In this document: in pieces, positions 50,742 through 60,144 of the stretch | Layout: every line of letters starts with the position of its first letter | How positions within the stretch are numbered: the first letter of the stretch is position 1 | DNA from: Flavobacteriales bacterium | GTDB taxonomy: Bacteria; Bacteroidota; Bacteroidia; Flavobacteriales_F; PHOS-HE28 | NCBI GenBank assembly: GCA_019638085.1 | Contig: JAHBUL010000009.1 | Span: 62,001 to 126,000, forward strand | Length of the DNA: 64,000 nt | Direction: 5' to 3' | Program-made: the position numbers and the translations under genes | The notes under the pieces: model-generated | Seen by the model: the letters and a program-made list of their open reading frames with translations, nothing else | Databases searched by the model: none | What the model was told of the DNA's origin: nothing

Positions 50742-52484
50742 CTATTGATGGATCATGCGCAAAGTGGCCACACGACCATCCGTTGTGACACGCACGAGAT
50801 ACATACCGGGATGCGCCCCGGACATATTGATCGTCAGGCGATCCCCTTGGAGGTTGGTCATTGCTTCCAACTGCCGACCTGAGGCATCAAACAATTCCAC
50901 TGTGCTTGGCTTGTCTGCTCCTACCCGTATCTGATGTGTATTGCCTCGCTGGCCCAACCAGTGAGGCGCGCTCAAGCCGCCCTCCACTTCGCCGATGCCC
51001 GTGCATATCTCTTCCGTAACGCACACGGTTGCCGTTGCATTCGGGCAAGGAGCGGTGCCAGCTACAGTATAGGTATAGCAACCAGACGGCATCGTTACCG
51101 GATTGAAGATGCCACCGATGACGACAGTTGGACCAGACCATGTTCCACCCGCATTCGGTGTTCCTCCAAGGGAATCCAAGAGATTGAAAGCAGGGTCATT
51201 TTCGCAGATAATTACAGTGACGCTCTCGCCCGCATCAGGTGCCGGCACGATACCAATGACGAGCTCGGCTTGGTCCTGCGGGCAACCTCCGGGGCAGTTG
51301 GTAGTGTAGGTGTAGGTTCCGCTAATCGCTACCGATGGGTCCAGGATATCCGATGTGGCTGCTCCATCCGGTCCGGTCCATGCTCCGCAAGTGGATGCTC
51401 CAGGAAGCAGATCGATCAATACTTGGGGATCATCATTCTCGCAGAAGGACATGTGGTCATTCTCTCCTGCATAAGGCGCATCCATGATGGTAATGACAGC
51501 GGTGGTGTTACTGGCTATGGTGGCCGGGTCGCTACCTGTGACGCGGATGAGATATCCGGTGCCTGTTGCTGTTGAGGCCGGGATGGTAGCTACGATCGTA
51601 CCTGAAGTGGTAGAGGTGGCCGAGCCGATGGCTAATGGGGAAGCGAAGCTACCGGTGATGTCAGAGAGTTCCGCCGTGAATACATTGCCCGTGTTCCACG
51701 TTCCAGTAACCGTGTATGGTATGTTCGCCGTGCTTTCGGGGCAATAGGTAGTGGACGTGAGCGCATCGGTCTCGATGGAGTTTTCAGCCGAAATGGAGGT
51801 GATGGACACATCATCGATCCCGAATGCAGGATCGCTGGCAGCGGTGGCCATCGCATTCACGAAGCGAAAACCGAAGCGAAGTGTGGCTTGCCCTGCAAAA
51901 GCAGGGAGCGACACGGTTTGCTGCACCCAGGTGGACTGGTTCCTGTATGCCGCGATCGGTGTGGACACCAAGTTCCAGCTGGTGCCTGCATCCGCGCTGT
52001 AGTACAGCTCGCCATAGCTGTTCGGTCCACCGGCACAGAGCCACCAAAAATCCAGGGAAACCTCTGTGGCACCCACAGTGGAAACATCGGACGACATCCG
52101 GGTGAAGTGGTTGCCAGCATTGGTGCAAAGCCCATCGGCAGCCGCGAAATTGGAGTTTACCACACCACTGGAGCTTCCGGCCGCACTTGTAATATGCAGA
52201 TACTTACCATTGGCGTTCGTGATCCCGCCAGGTTGGGCAGGTGTGTTGGGGATGGTGAATGTGAAGGGAAAACCAAAGCAATCCAGCGTTCCTGAGCCGC
52301 CCGTATAGGCGTTGTTGATCAGCCAGTAATTAGCCCCAGCTACGCCTGCAACGGAGCTCATATCCACGGTATTCAAGGTGAAGGCGGGCTGTGCACCTTC
52401 AAAATCCTCGGAAAAGAGGACCTGCTGCCCAAGCACAGGAATAAGGAACAGAGCTAGGATGGAAGTAAGGGTAAAATGTTTCAT
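50742..52484 (-). CDS. secreted Ig-like repeat protein with T9SS sorting domain
   Basis: The 580-residue product has a signal peptide ('MKHFTLTSILALFLIPVLG') and an N-terminal jelly-roll-like domain (to about residue 235; 'FSEDFEGAQPAFTLNT' and 'DFWWLCAGGPNSYGELYYSADAGTSW' in parts). Ig-like segments rich in Gly/Pro/Cys ('GENDHMSFCENDDPQVLIDLLPG') and a type A T9SS C-terminal region ('TVELFDASGRQLE' and 'HPGMYLVRVTTDGRVATLRMI') follow. It is likely an exposed adhesin or surface protein. No enzyme motif was seen. Confidence 0.9.
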   Translation of the reverse strand: MKHFTLTSILALFLIPVLGQQVLFSEDFEGAQPAFTLNTVDMSSVAGVAGANYWLINNAYTGGSGTLDCFGFPFTFTIPNTPAQPGGITNANGKYLHITSAAGSSSGVVNSNFAAADGLCTNAGNHFTRMSSDVSTVGATEVSLDFWWLCAGGPNSYGELYYSADAGTSWNLVSTPIAAYRNQSTWVQQTVSLPAFAGQATLRFGFRFVNAMATAASDPAFGIDDVSITSISAENSIETDALTSTTYCPESTANIPYTVTGTWNTGNVFTAELSDITGSFASPLAIGSATSTTSGTIVATIPASTATGTGYLIRVTGSDPATIASNTTAVITIMDAPYAGENDHMSFCENDDPQVLIDLLPGASTCGAWTGPDGAATSDILDPSVAISGTYTYTTNCPGGCPQDQAELVIGIVPAPDAGESVTVIICENDPAFNLLDSLGGTPNAGGTWSGPTVVIGGIFNPVTMPSGCYTYTVAGTAPCPNATATVCVTEEICTGIGEVEGGLSAPHWLGQRGNTHQIRVGADKPSTVELFDASGRQLEAMTNLQGDRLTINMSGAHPGMYLVRVTTDGRVATLRMIHQ

Positions 52485-52620
52485 GCAATGTGGGTTTGTA
52501 TGGGCAATATATGTGGATCCGATCGCTCCATGACATTCCTACCCGGCTGGTTCGGGTATTCCTGTGCACATTTGCCCTGCATCGGTGATCACGCCTTTGC
52601 TGAATAAAACATCCTACGGC

Positions 52621-53520
52621 ATGCATCCTATCCTCTTGACCGAACCCGGCGTGGAGCTGGCACCCAGCGAATTGATCCTGAATCCCGATGGCTCCGTATA
52701 CCACTTGGCCTTGCGCCCGGAGCATTTGGGCGACCTGATCTTCGTGGTGGGCGATCCCGGCCGGGTGGCCCGCATCAGCGCGCATTTCGAGAAGATCGAC
52801 CACCAAGGCCAGAACCGGGAATTCGTGGCACATACCGGCACCTACCACGGCACACGGATCACGGCGCTGGCCACGGGCATCGGGACGGACAACATCGACA
52901 TTGTACTGGGCGAGTTGGACGCGCTTGTAAATATCGACCTGGAGAAGCGCACCCCGAAAAAGGAACACAAGGCATTGACCATTGTGCGCATGGGCACCTG
53001 TGGCGCGTTGCAGGAGGATATCCCTTGTGACGATCTCGTGGTGAGCCATAGTGGGCTCGGTTTGGACAATGTGCTTCACTATTACGCCCACGAGCAAACG
53101 GATGCTGAGCTGCGCATTCTTCAAGCCTTCCTGCAGCACACCGAATGGCCGGACAACCTGCCCCTGCCCTATCTCGCCACAGGCGATGAACAGTTGGTGG
53201 AGCGCCTCGGGAACGGCAACCACATCGGCCTCACAGCCACCGCTGGCGGGTTCTATGGGCCACAGGGACGTCAGCTCCGTGCCGTGCCGAGCGTGGGCGG
53301 GTTGAACGAAGCGTTCACCTCCTTCAAGCATGAAGACCTGCGTCTGTTGAATTTCGAGATGGAGACCAGCGCGCTCTATGGTCTTAGCGGGCTTCTGGGG
53401 CACCGCGCCTGCACCATCTGTACCGTAGTGGCCAATCGCCTGCGCAAGGAATACAGCAAGGACCACAATGCGGCCATCGACCGGATGATCGCGCAAGTGC
53501 TGGAGCGATTGGCAGGCTGA
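52621..53520 (+). CDS. nucleoside phosphorylase (PNP/UdP type I)
   Basis: The 299-residue product starts 'MHPILLTEPGVELAPSELILNPDGSVYHLALRPEHLGDLIFVVGDPGRVARI' (read in parts); 'VVGDPGRV' and 'MGTCGALQEDIP' form the phosphate and ribose sites, and 'FEMETSALYGLSGLLGHRACTICTVVANR' the purine/uridine site with Glu. It cleaves nucleosides with phosphate for salvage. A 20-residue longer frame from a GTG is not preferred. Confidence 0.92.
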   Translation: MHPILLTEPGVELAPSELILNPDGSVYHLALRPEHLGDLIFVVGDPGRVARISAHFEKIDHQGQNREFVAHTGTYHGTRITALATGIGTDNIDIVLGELDALVNIDLEKRTPKKEHKALTIVRMGTCGALQEDIPCDDLVVSHSGLGLDNVLHYYAHEQTDAELRILQAFLQHTEWPDNLPLPYLATGDEQLVERLGNGNHIGLTATAGGFYGPQGRQLRAVPSVGGLNEAFTSFKHEDLRLLNFEMETSALYGLSGLLGHRACTICTVVANRLRKEYSKDHNAAIDRMIAQVLERLAG

Positions 53521-53616
53521 TCGTAATTCCGCGCCGGTAGCGCGATCCGGACCTGATCAACAGCGGCTTGGTGGAAACATGCGGCCGATAACCCGGCCAG
53601 CGCCCCACGAGCCCGA

Positions 53617-53624
53617 TACTTTCG
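53617..53624 (+). promoter_or_regulatory. candidate -7 box TACTTTCG
   Basis: It matches TAnnTTCG, 55 bases ahead of the SirB1-like ATG at 53680. Confidence 0.4.
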
Positions 53625-53679
53625 TCGGCGTCGGGCAGGGAACAAGATCGTAGTTCCCCTCCGGCAGACCATTGATGCC

Positions 53680-54543
53680 ATGAGCGACACCGAGATCCAA
53701 GCCCTGATCACGTTGATCGATGACCCTGATGAGGATATTTACTGCCATGTGCGGGACCGCATCCTCTCACTGGGGCAACCGGTTGTTTCCGTGCTGGAGC
53801 ACGCTTGGGAACTCGATGAGCGGAACGATCTGTTCAGGAATCGCGTGGAGGACCTCTTGCACACGATCCACTTGGACATCACCTATAACCGACTGGTGGC
53901 CTGGCGGAAGACGGGTGGCGAGGAACTGCTGGAAGGCGTATTGGCCGTATGTCGTTACCGCTACGCGGAACTGGATGAACAGCGCGTAAGGGCCCGATTG
54001 GCCGCTGTACGGCAGGATATCTGGTTGGAACTGAACGACCACCTCACCGCATTCGAGAAGGTGCGCGTGTTCAACCACATCTTCTTCCAGGTACATGGCT
54101 TCAAGGGCAACAAGCGGAATTATCATGCTCCGCAGAACAGTTACATCAACGAAGTGCTGGAAAGCAAGAAGGGCAACCCGCTTTCCTTGGCGGTGATCTA
54201 CCAATTGATCGCAGAGGAATTGGAACTGCCCCTGCGCGGCGTGAACCTACCCAATCACTTTGTGCTGGCCTACATGGATGAGACCGGTGTAGCGGCCAGC
54301 GAATTCGGCCATGGGGATGTGCTCTTCTATGTGAATGCCTTCAGCCAAGGCGACATCCTCGGTAAGGCCGAGATCGATGAATTCCTCGGGAAGTTGGACC
54401 TTCCCCTTCATGAGAACTTCTACCAGCCCTGTACGAACCTGGACATCATCCGCCGCTTGCTGAACAACCTACTGAACAGCTATGAAAAGCTGAATGACCC
54501 TGATCGGGTGGAAGATCTGCAACGGTTGATCAGTGCACTCTAG
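53680..54543 (+). CDS. SirB1-like transglutaminase-fold protein
   Basis: The 287-residue protein has an N-terminal helical region ('LITLIDDPDEDIYCHVRDRILSLGQPVVSVLEHAWE') and the SirB1 signature 'YINEVLESKKGNPLSLAVIYQLIAEELELPLRGVNLPNHFVLAY' (in parts), ending in a helical tail. SirB1 proteins have a transglutaminase-like fold, but the Cys position is 'GNPLSLAVIYQ' without Cys, so catalysis is doubtful. Its 3' end overlaps the opposing sugar transferase by 14 bases. Confidence 0.88.
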   Translation: MSDTEIQALITLIDDPDEDIYCHVRDRILSLGQPVVSVLEHAWELDERNDLFRNRVEDLLHTIHLDITYNRLVAWRKTGGEELLEGVLAVCRYRYAELDEQRVRARLAAVRQDIWLELNDHLTAFEKVRVFNHIFFQVHGFKGNKRNYHAPQNSYINEVLESKKGNPLSLAVIYQLIAEELELPLRGVNLPNHFVLAYMDETGVAASEFGHGDVLFYVNAFSQGDILGKAEIDEFLGKLDLPLHENFYQPCTNLDIIRRLLNNLLNSYEKLNDPDRVEDLQRLISAL

Positions 54544-55141
54544 CGCTCCAGCCCCCGAAGACCTTGCCCACGGTGGCCAGGATGATGCGTAGGTCCAGCC
54601 CGAAATTGCGCTCCTGCACGTACTTCATATCCAACGCCAGCTTGGCAGGCATCACTTCTTCGATGTAGGCCCGCTCAGGATCCCCGGCACGTGCCAGCAT
54701 TTCGTTCTCATCGATGTAATTGATACTGGCCATGCCCGTGATGCCGGGCCTAACTGAAAGGATGATCCGTTCTTCGTTGGAATACATGGCGACATATTTC
54801 GGCACCTCCGGCCGTGGGCCCACCACGCTCATGTCCCCGATCAGCACATTCCACAGCTGCGGGAGTTCGTCCAACTTCGTCTTCCGCAGGAAATAACCGA
54901 TACCTGTAATACGGGGATCACGCCCCCCGATGGTGAGCTGCCCTTGGGCCTCGCTCCCGGGTCGCATGGTGCGGAATTTCAACAACCGAAAAGGACGCCC
55001 CTCCTTCCCTACCCTTACCTGCCTGAAAAAGGCGCCACCAGGGGAGGTGAATGCTACGGCCAGCGCAAAAAGAAGTAGCAGCGGCAACAGCACGAGCAAT
55101 AGCACCAATGCGAACACAATGTCGAAAGCGCGTTTCAACAT
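54530..55141 (-). CDS. undecaprenyl-phosphate sugar transferase (WcaJ/EpsL-type)
   Basis: The 203-residue protein has one N-terminal membrane helix (about residues 8-30) and the bacterial sugar transferase core: '[13 protein letters not shown]', '[33 protein letters not shown]' in parts, and '[11 protein letters not shown]'. It transfers the first sugar-phosphate to undecaprenyl phosphate, starting the glycan repeat unit. It follows the aminotransferase gene by three bases. Confidence 0.94.
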   Translation of the reverse strand: MLKRAFDIVFALVLLLVLLPLLLLFALAVAFTSPGGAFFRQVRVGKEGRPFRLLKFRTMRPGSEAQGQLTIGGRDPRITGIGYFLRKTKLDELPQLWNVLIGDMSVVGPRPEVPKYVAMYSNEERIILSVRPGITGMASINYIDENEMLARAGDPERAYIEEVMPAKLALDMKYVQERNFGLDLRIILATVGKVFGGWSARVH

Positions 55142-55144
55142 GAC

Positions 55145-56371
55145 CTAGGCCATCACCTCTTTCACTGCTGCCAATACTGCTGCGATCACCGTATCCACCT
55201 GCGCATCGGTAAGGTCGAAGTACACGGGTAGGCTGATCTCCCTGCTGTAGTGCATGTAGGTGTTGGGATAATCCTTGATGCGATATCCCACACCCTTGTA
55301 GTGGCCAAGCATCGGCAATGGAATGAAATGAACGTTCACGCTCACCTGCTTCGCCGCAATGGCCGTGATGATCGCGTCCCGTTGATCCTCCGTGGCCTCG
55401 TTCACACGCAACATGTACAAGTGGTAGCTGCTTTCTCTTTCATTGTCCTTCAGCAATGGCTGAATGAAGCGTGGATCATTCGCAAAAGCTGCGTTGTACC
55501 GCTCACAGATGGCCTTTCGCCTTGGCAACGTCTCGCTATCATAGCGCTCCAGTTCCACCATGCCGATGGCTGCTTGCAGGTCCGTCATGTTGCATTTCCA
55601 ACCGGGTGCTTCCACGTCATATCGCCAAGCGCCGGGGGTGGTCTTCGCTAGTGCATCCTTGCTTTGGCCGTGCAGGCTCATGGTGTTGAACCAAGCGTAC
55701 AATTCATCCGGGTTGAACGGCGGGGGTAGTGCAAATGCCAAGGCCCCACCTTCAGCCGTGGTGAGGTTCTTAACGGCATGGAAGCTGAAGCCCGTGATAT
55801 CGGCCTGGCTTCCCACCGGCTTGCCACCGATCCGGGCACCGAATGAATGGGCGGCATCGCTCAGCACCAACACCCGCCCCAAGCGCATTTGTGGATTCGT
55901 CCCCCCAACACGCAAGTTCACCGCCGGGGAGAACCAAGCGCAAGCATCCTCCGCCACCTTTACGATCTCCTCAATGCGAGCCGGCATCCCGCCGATGTCC
56001 ACCGGAATGATGCACTTCGTGCGGGAATTCATGGCATTGCGCACCGCCTCGGGATCCATGGTGAAATCGTCGAGCACATCCACCATCACCGGCTTCGCAC
56101 CCACGTGCTTCACAATGTTCGCAGTGGCACAGTAAGTATAGGCCGGCACGATCACCTCATCCCCCGGCCCGATCCCGAACCAGCGCAGGACCAGCTCACT
56201 TGCATTGGTCCAACTGTTCAGCGCGATCACGCGCTTCACTTCGCAATAGGCCGCCAAGCGCTTTTCGAACTCCTTGGTGCGCGGCCCCGTGGTGATCCAA
56301 CCGCTGCGGAGCACCTCCGTAACGGCCTGGATCGTGCGCTCATCGATGCGGGGGGGGGCGAAGGGGATCAT
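55145..56371 (-). CDS. DegT/DnrJ/EryC1/StrS nucleotide-sugar aminotransferase
   Basis: The 408-residue product starts 'MIPFAPPRIDERTIQAVTEVLRSGWITTGP' and has the PLP Lys in 'GFSFHAVKNLTTAEGG'. Its chemistry fits a DegT aminotransferase making 4-amino- or 3-amino-NDP-sugars. The start at 56371 is preferred over 56440 because it overlaps the upstream stop by four bases and a CAACTTCG box lies five bases before it. Confidence 0.94.
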   Translation of the reverse strand: MIPFAPPRIDERTIQAVTEVLRSGWITTGPRTKEFEKRLAAYCEVKRVIALNSWTNASELVLRWFGIGPGDEVIVPAYTYCATANIVKHVGAKPVMVDVLDDFTMDPEAVRNAMNSRTKCIIPVDIGGMPARIEEIVKVAEDACAWFSPAVNLRVGGTNPQMRLGRVLVLSDAAHSFGARIGGKPVGSQADITGFSFHAVKNLTTAEGGALAFALPPPFNPDELYAWFNTMSLHGQSKDALAKTTPGAWRYDVEAPGWKCNMTDLQAAIGMVELERYDSETLPRRKAICERYNAAFANDPRFIQPLLKDNERESSYHLYMLRVNEATEDQRDAIITAIAAKQVSVNVHFIPLPMLGHYKGVGYRIKDYPNTYMHYSREISLPVYFDLTDAQVDTVIAAVLAAVKEVMA

Positions 56372-57660
56372 GGGGTCGAAGTTGCGCAGGAGTTTGATCT
56401 TGGAGGCAAAGTTCGTCTTTCGTCCAAGGTGTAAAGCCATGCAAAGAATGCAAAGAACATCACCCCTGCCTGCACTTCCAACATGCTTTCGACGAGCCAG
56501 TTCAACGAATTCAACAGAAGGAAGTAGATCAGGAGCTTATCCTTCCGGCGGAATGCGAACACCAATGGAACCACGATCATGAGGATCAGGATCGCCGCAC
56601 CTGCAAGACCGAGCGCCACCGCAGTGTTCAAATACTGATCATGGGCATTCAGCTTTTTCGTCAATGGATCCACATAGCCACGCTCGGCATAAGCACGGAG
56701 CATTTCATCCTTCACGTCCCCTGTACCCACACCGAACCACGGCTGCTCAGAAATCAGAGCACCGGCAGCCCGCCACACCAGCTTTCTATCATCCGTGCTA
56801 TTCGCTGCGTCTTCCGTGGGAGCATCACCAACCAGCGCATTCACGACCTGTCCAACCCGCTCGTGTACATAATCCGTGGTGGAATACAACACCAAACCCA
56901 AAAGGAACGAGCCGACCAGACCAGTGACCATGGTCCTTCGTATTATGGGGTCTGACCATCGCTCCACCAAAATGGCGATGCCTGCCAAAAAAACGAGCAG
57001 CCATCCGGCTTTACTGGCACAAAGCGCGATACCCAAAAGGAGTATAATGCCAGCTGGAATGTTCCAGCGAGCACTCCCCCTTCCAACCGCATCCGGTCTC
57101 AACAAAAGGATCAAAGCCCACGTGAGGTACATCGCCATGTACGTGGGATGAATGAAAAGGGAGAATTCCGAGGAAAAGAACGGGGTGCTGAGGGCGAAGG
57201 CCGTCATGGGTTCCGCCCCCGGCTGGGACGTGGCAGATAGATTGAGGCTGAATGTGAGCAGAGCACGAAGTGTGCAGATCAAAACTGCCAGCACGTTGGC
57301 GAATATGAACCAGCGATGGACCTGCCCCACCTTGCTGAGAGGTCTACCGAAAAGAAAGACAAGGGGGAACACGAGCAGGGGGGCCTTGATGCCCAGATCC
57401 AACCCTGCGAAATCCATGTTCCTTGTCCAAACCAGGCCTATGAGGTGGAACAGGTATAACAGTAGCATCCAAAGCAATGGCCCATCCGGGCGAAGTTTGC
57501 CTCGCCTACTGCGGAAAGCCCGTGGCCATACAGCGAAACCGGTCAACAGGATGAGCAGTGGTGGTAGAAGTGCCGGAGCCAAAGGCAGGCACAGCGCCAT
57601 ACCGATAGCTGAGATGGACATTCCCCGGTCCAACAGGTAATCTCGTAGGCCTGGTTCCAT
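56368..57660 (-). CDS. O-antigen ligase family protein
   Basis: The 430-residue protein has about eleven membrane helices and a large periplasmic loop ('STTDYVHERVGQVVNALVGDAPTEDAANSTDDRKLVWRAAGALISEQPWFGVGTGDVKDE' in parts). That loop carries the 'RxxxW...PxFGxGxG' pattern of the Wzy/WaaL family. It joins glycan to a carrier or polymerises it. It overlaps the aminotransferase gene by four bases. Confidence 0.88.
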   Translation of the reverse strand: MEPGLRDYLLDRGMSISAIGMALCLPLAPALLPPLLILLTGFAVWPRAFRSRRGKLRPDGPLLWMLLLYLFHLIGLVWTRNMDFAGLDLGIKAPLLVFPLVFLFGRPLSKVGQVHRWFIFANVLAVLICTLRALLTFSLNLSATSQPGAEPMTAFALSTPFFSSEFSLFIHPTYMAMYLTWALILLLRPDAVGRGSARWNIPAGIILLLGIALCASKAGWLLVFLAGIAILVERWSDPIIRRTMVTGLVGSFLLGLVLYSTTDYVHERVGQVVNALVGDAPTEDAANSTDDRKLVWRAAGALISEQPWFGVGTGDVKDEMLRAYAERGYVDPLTKKLNAHDQYLNTAVALGLAGAAILILMIVVPLVFAFRRKDKLLIYFLLLNSLNWLVESMLEVQAGVMFFAFFAWLYTLDERRTLPPRSNSCATSTP

Positions 57661-57665
57661 CCCGT

Positions 57666-58682
57666 TCAGCGCGTCAATTTTTTGCTGTGTTCACCCGGCT
57701 TTCTCCGGAGCAGGACGAAAAGGACGATTCCTTTCAGATACCCCCAGCCGTATGCGATATGCATGGTAAGGAACGCCTTGATGATACCCGGAACATCTCC
57801 TCGCATGGTGGAAGCCTTCATGGCAGATACCGTGGCCAATGCTACATAGAGCAGCAGCAGGGCAAGTAGCGGTATTCCCAGCATGGGTAGGAGGGCTGCT
57901 ACGATGGGCGCACCGAAAAGGAAAAGGACCAGGAATGCGGGAACCAGCTGGCGGAACGTGGTGACCGTGCGATGCTTACGATTCACATACACCTTCCAAT
58001 ATCCGTACTGCTGGTATTGCTGGAAGAGCCGTATGTAAGAGGCCCGCACGTAGTACTTGGAGCGAATGGCGCGGCTTAGGAAGATCTTGAATCCTCCCTG
58101 CGTGACCCGGAAATTGAACTCATCATCCTGATTACGCACCAAGTCCTCATCAAACCAGCCGACGCGTTCGAAAACTTCTCGCCTGTACGCGCCGAAAGCA
58201 ACCGTATCCACATAGCCATCCCGCATCCCTGTCCGGAAGTGAGCCCCCCCCACCCCGAAGGGATGCCCCATTGCCGCGCAGATCCTTCGTGACACGGGTC
58301 CCTCGGAGACATTCTCGATGATTCCACCTGCACACCCTACTGTCGGGTCGCGATCCAGCACATCCATATTCCCACGGATGAAAAGCGGGTCGATCTCCGC
58401 GTGTGCTCCGAGGATGATGCCCACATCGAAAGGCAGGCTCTTCAATCCTAAGTTCAATGCCTGGGGGGTCGTGCGTTCGAGGTTGTCGATCAAATGCACG
58501 GATGGGTTTTCCCGGGCAAGGGCAGTAACGATGGCACGGGTGTCATCTTCACTCATCCCGTCACAGACCAATATGGACACTTTGCATCCAGCGGTGTCTG
58601 CAGCTAGGATCGACCCGATACAAGCCGCGATGTATTGCTGCTCGTTCCGGCAGGGAATGACAATGCTCACCTTACGCTCCAT
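57666..58682 (-). CDS. GT-A family 2 glycosyltransferase, membrane-linked
   Basis: The 338-residue protein begins 'MERKVSIVIPCRNEQQYIAACIGSIL', with 'ILVCDGMSEDDTRAIVTALARE' and 'ILGAHAEIDPLFI' in the DxD position, as in GT2. Three C-terminal membrane helices follow. It probably adds a sugar to the lipid-linked glycan. It overlaps the polymerase gene by 11 bases. Confidence 0.9.
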   Translation of the reverse strand: MERKVSIVIPCRNEQQYIAACIGSILAADTAGCKVSILVCDGMSEDDTRAIVTALARENPSVHLIDNLERTTPQALNLGLKSLPFDVGIILGAHAEIDPLFIRGNMDVLDRDPTVGCAGGIIENVSEGPVSRRICAAMGHPFGVGGAHFRTGMRDGYVDTVAFGAYRREVFERVGWFDEDLVRNQDDEFNFRVTQGGFKIFLSRAIRSKYYVRASYIRLFQQYQQYGYWKVYVNRKHRTVTTFRQLVPAFLVLFLFGAPIVAALLPMLGIPLLALLLLYVALATVSAMKASTMRGDVPGIIKAFLTMHIAYGWGYLKGIVLFVLLRRKPGEHSKKLTR

Positions 58683-60144
58683 GGGATCCTACGTGTTCTT
58701 TCCTGAGCATTTTTGCAACAGTCGCGGAAAGCAGCACCACCGCTATGGGGATCCCAAAGCCTTCCACCAGCAAAGCCTTGAAGGTTTCCGGGCCATCACG
58801 CACCAGGATCGGCAAATAAGCGATCCAGCAGGACGTTCCCATGATGGAGATGACCTTCATGGTGATCGAATTACCGATGGGTCGCGCACTCCACCTCATC
58901 AGCAGCCCCCATATCAGGCCCAAGAACAGACCTCCGATTGCCACCATCACCCATCCCCCGTTCATATACCATCCTGCAGCTTGGTGGATCGTGTACCCTT
59001 GACCCACCACCAACCCCGCTTGGGCGGCATACTCATCATATGCCGAAGCTGGGCGATCCGCCTTCAGCACACGAGGTATCACGGACGCGACCAAGTACTT
59101 GGCACTGACCCCCTGAACGGGTTGCACTTCTTCGCGGCAGATGCCGTAAAGCGAGAAATGCGCAGCAAACATCTCGTTACTTAGAAAAGCCTGTCCCAAG
59201 CGCATTACAAACCCTGTTGGCTTCGGACCTCTAGGGACATGCTCAATGATCGGGACACTAAAAGGTTCAACTTCGGGGGCTTTCTGCACCTCCAAGGAGC
59301 TGATCTCCTGAAGGCTGGCTCCCCTGATCTTTCCGGTAATGAATAAGGGGATCATGCAAAGCCCCAAGTATAACACGAGCCGGCGGGCATCAGGCCGCAC
59401 CGAATTGACGAAGAACAGCAGTGTGCCCAGCACCATGGCCATCACAAGTTCATGCTTGTTGCCCAGCATCATCAGGTACAACTCCAAGCATATCAACAGT
59501 ACCGGATAAGCCCAAGCTGCCCATGCTTGTCCATGAACGGAGAAATACCGCGGGCGCTTGGAACTGAGGTAGAAAGACCAGCCCAGTAGCACGCTGAAGA
59601 CGGCCATTTCGTTGAATATGGCATGAAGAGTAGACCCCGCGAACGCCGTGGAGCGAGTCACGAGATAGATGGACTCCTCCTGTTCAAATGCCAGCAATAC
59701 CAAAGGACGAACCAAGATGAAGCTACATATCGAGGCGATCACGGCGACCAACATGAATATCCGGTGATCAAGCTGTAGCATGGGCATCCGCGCTGCAGCT
59801 GTGCTAACGGGGGAGCGGCTCATGAACAATACACCCGCTAATATGGCTAGAGTGAAGAGGCCATACCCCGCAAGACTGACCAAATAACAATGATCCAGTT
59901 CGAAGGGGAACATCTTCTCCATCAAATAGTAGTAGCCCAATCCGATCTTATAGCCTGGGTAGCCGCTCAGGGCATCACCAATGAAGAACCAAGCCCCGAG
60001 AAAAGTCCAGAAATAAAGGATGCTCATCCCTACCAGGAACGACCACTGCCGTGTTTTCCGAAGCACGAGCACTATGCCCACGCAGATGAGAACGGTTATG
60101 CCGACCAAGAGCAGGTACGCCATCATTCCCGGTACCATGTACAA
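58672..60144 (-). CDS. oligosaccharide repeat-unit (O-antigen) polymerase
   Basis: The 490-residue protein has about twelve membrane helices and the long loop typical of Wzy polymerases ('LGQAFLSNEMFAAHFSLYGICREEVQPVQGVSAKYLVASVIPRVLKADRPASAYDEY' in parts). Wzy proteins share little sequence, so the call rests on topology, length and the locus. It overlaps the fusion gene by 22 bases. Confidence 0.8.
   Translation of the reverse strand: MYMVPGMMAYLLLVGITVLICVGIVLVLRKTRQWSFLVGMSILYFWTFLGAWFFIGDALSGYPGYKIGLGYYYLMEKMFPFELDHCYLVSLAGYGLFTLAILAGVLFMSRSPVSTAAARMPMLQLDHRIFMLVAVIASICSFILVRPLVLLAFEQEESIYLVTRSTAFAGSTLHAIFNEMAVFSVLLGWSFYLSSKRPRYFSVHGQAWAAWAYPVLLICLELYLMMLGNKHELVMAMVLGTLLFFVNSVRPDARRLVLYLGLCMIPLFITGKIRGASLQEISSLEVQKAPEVEPFSVPIIEHVPRGPKPTGFVMRLGQAFLSNEMFAAHFSLYGICREEVQPVQGVSAKYLVASVIPRVLKADRPASAYDEYAAQAGLVVGQGYTIHQAAGWYMNGGWVMVAIGGLFLGLIWGLLMRWSARPIGNSITMKVISIMGTSCWIAYLPILVRDGPETFKALLVEGFGIPIAVVLLSATVAKMLRKEHVGSHGA

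Noticed and set aside
52399-53496. Minus-strand open frame of 365 codons over the nucleoside phosphorylase gene
   Set aside because: Shadow of a clear phosphorylase on the other strand, with no motif of its own.
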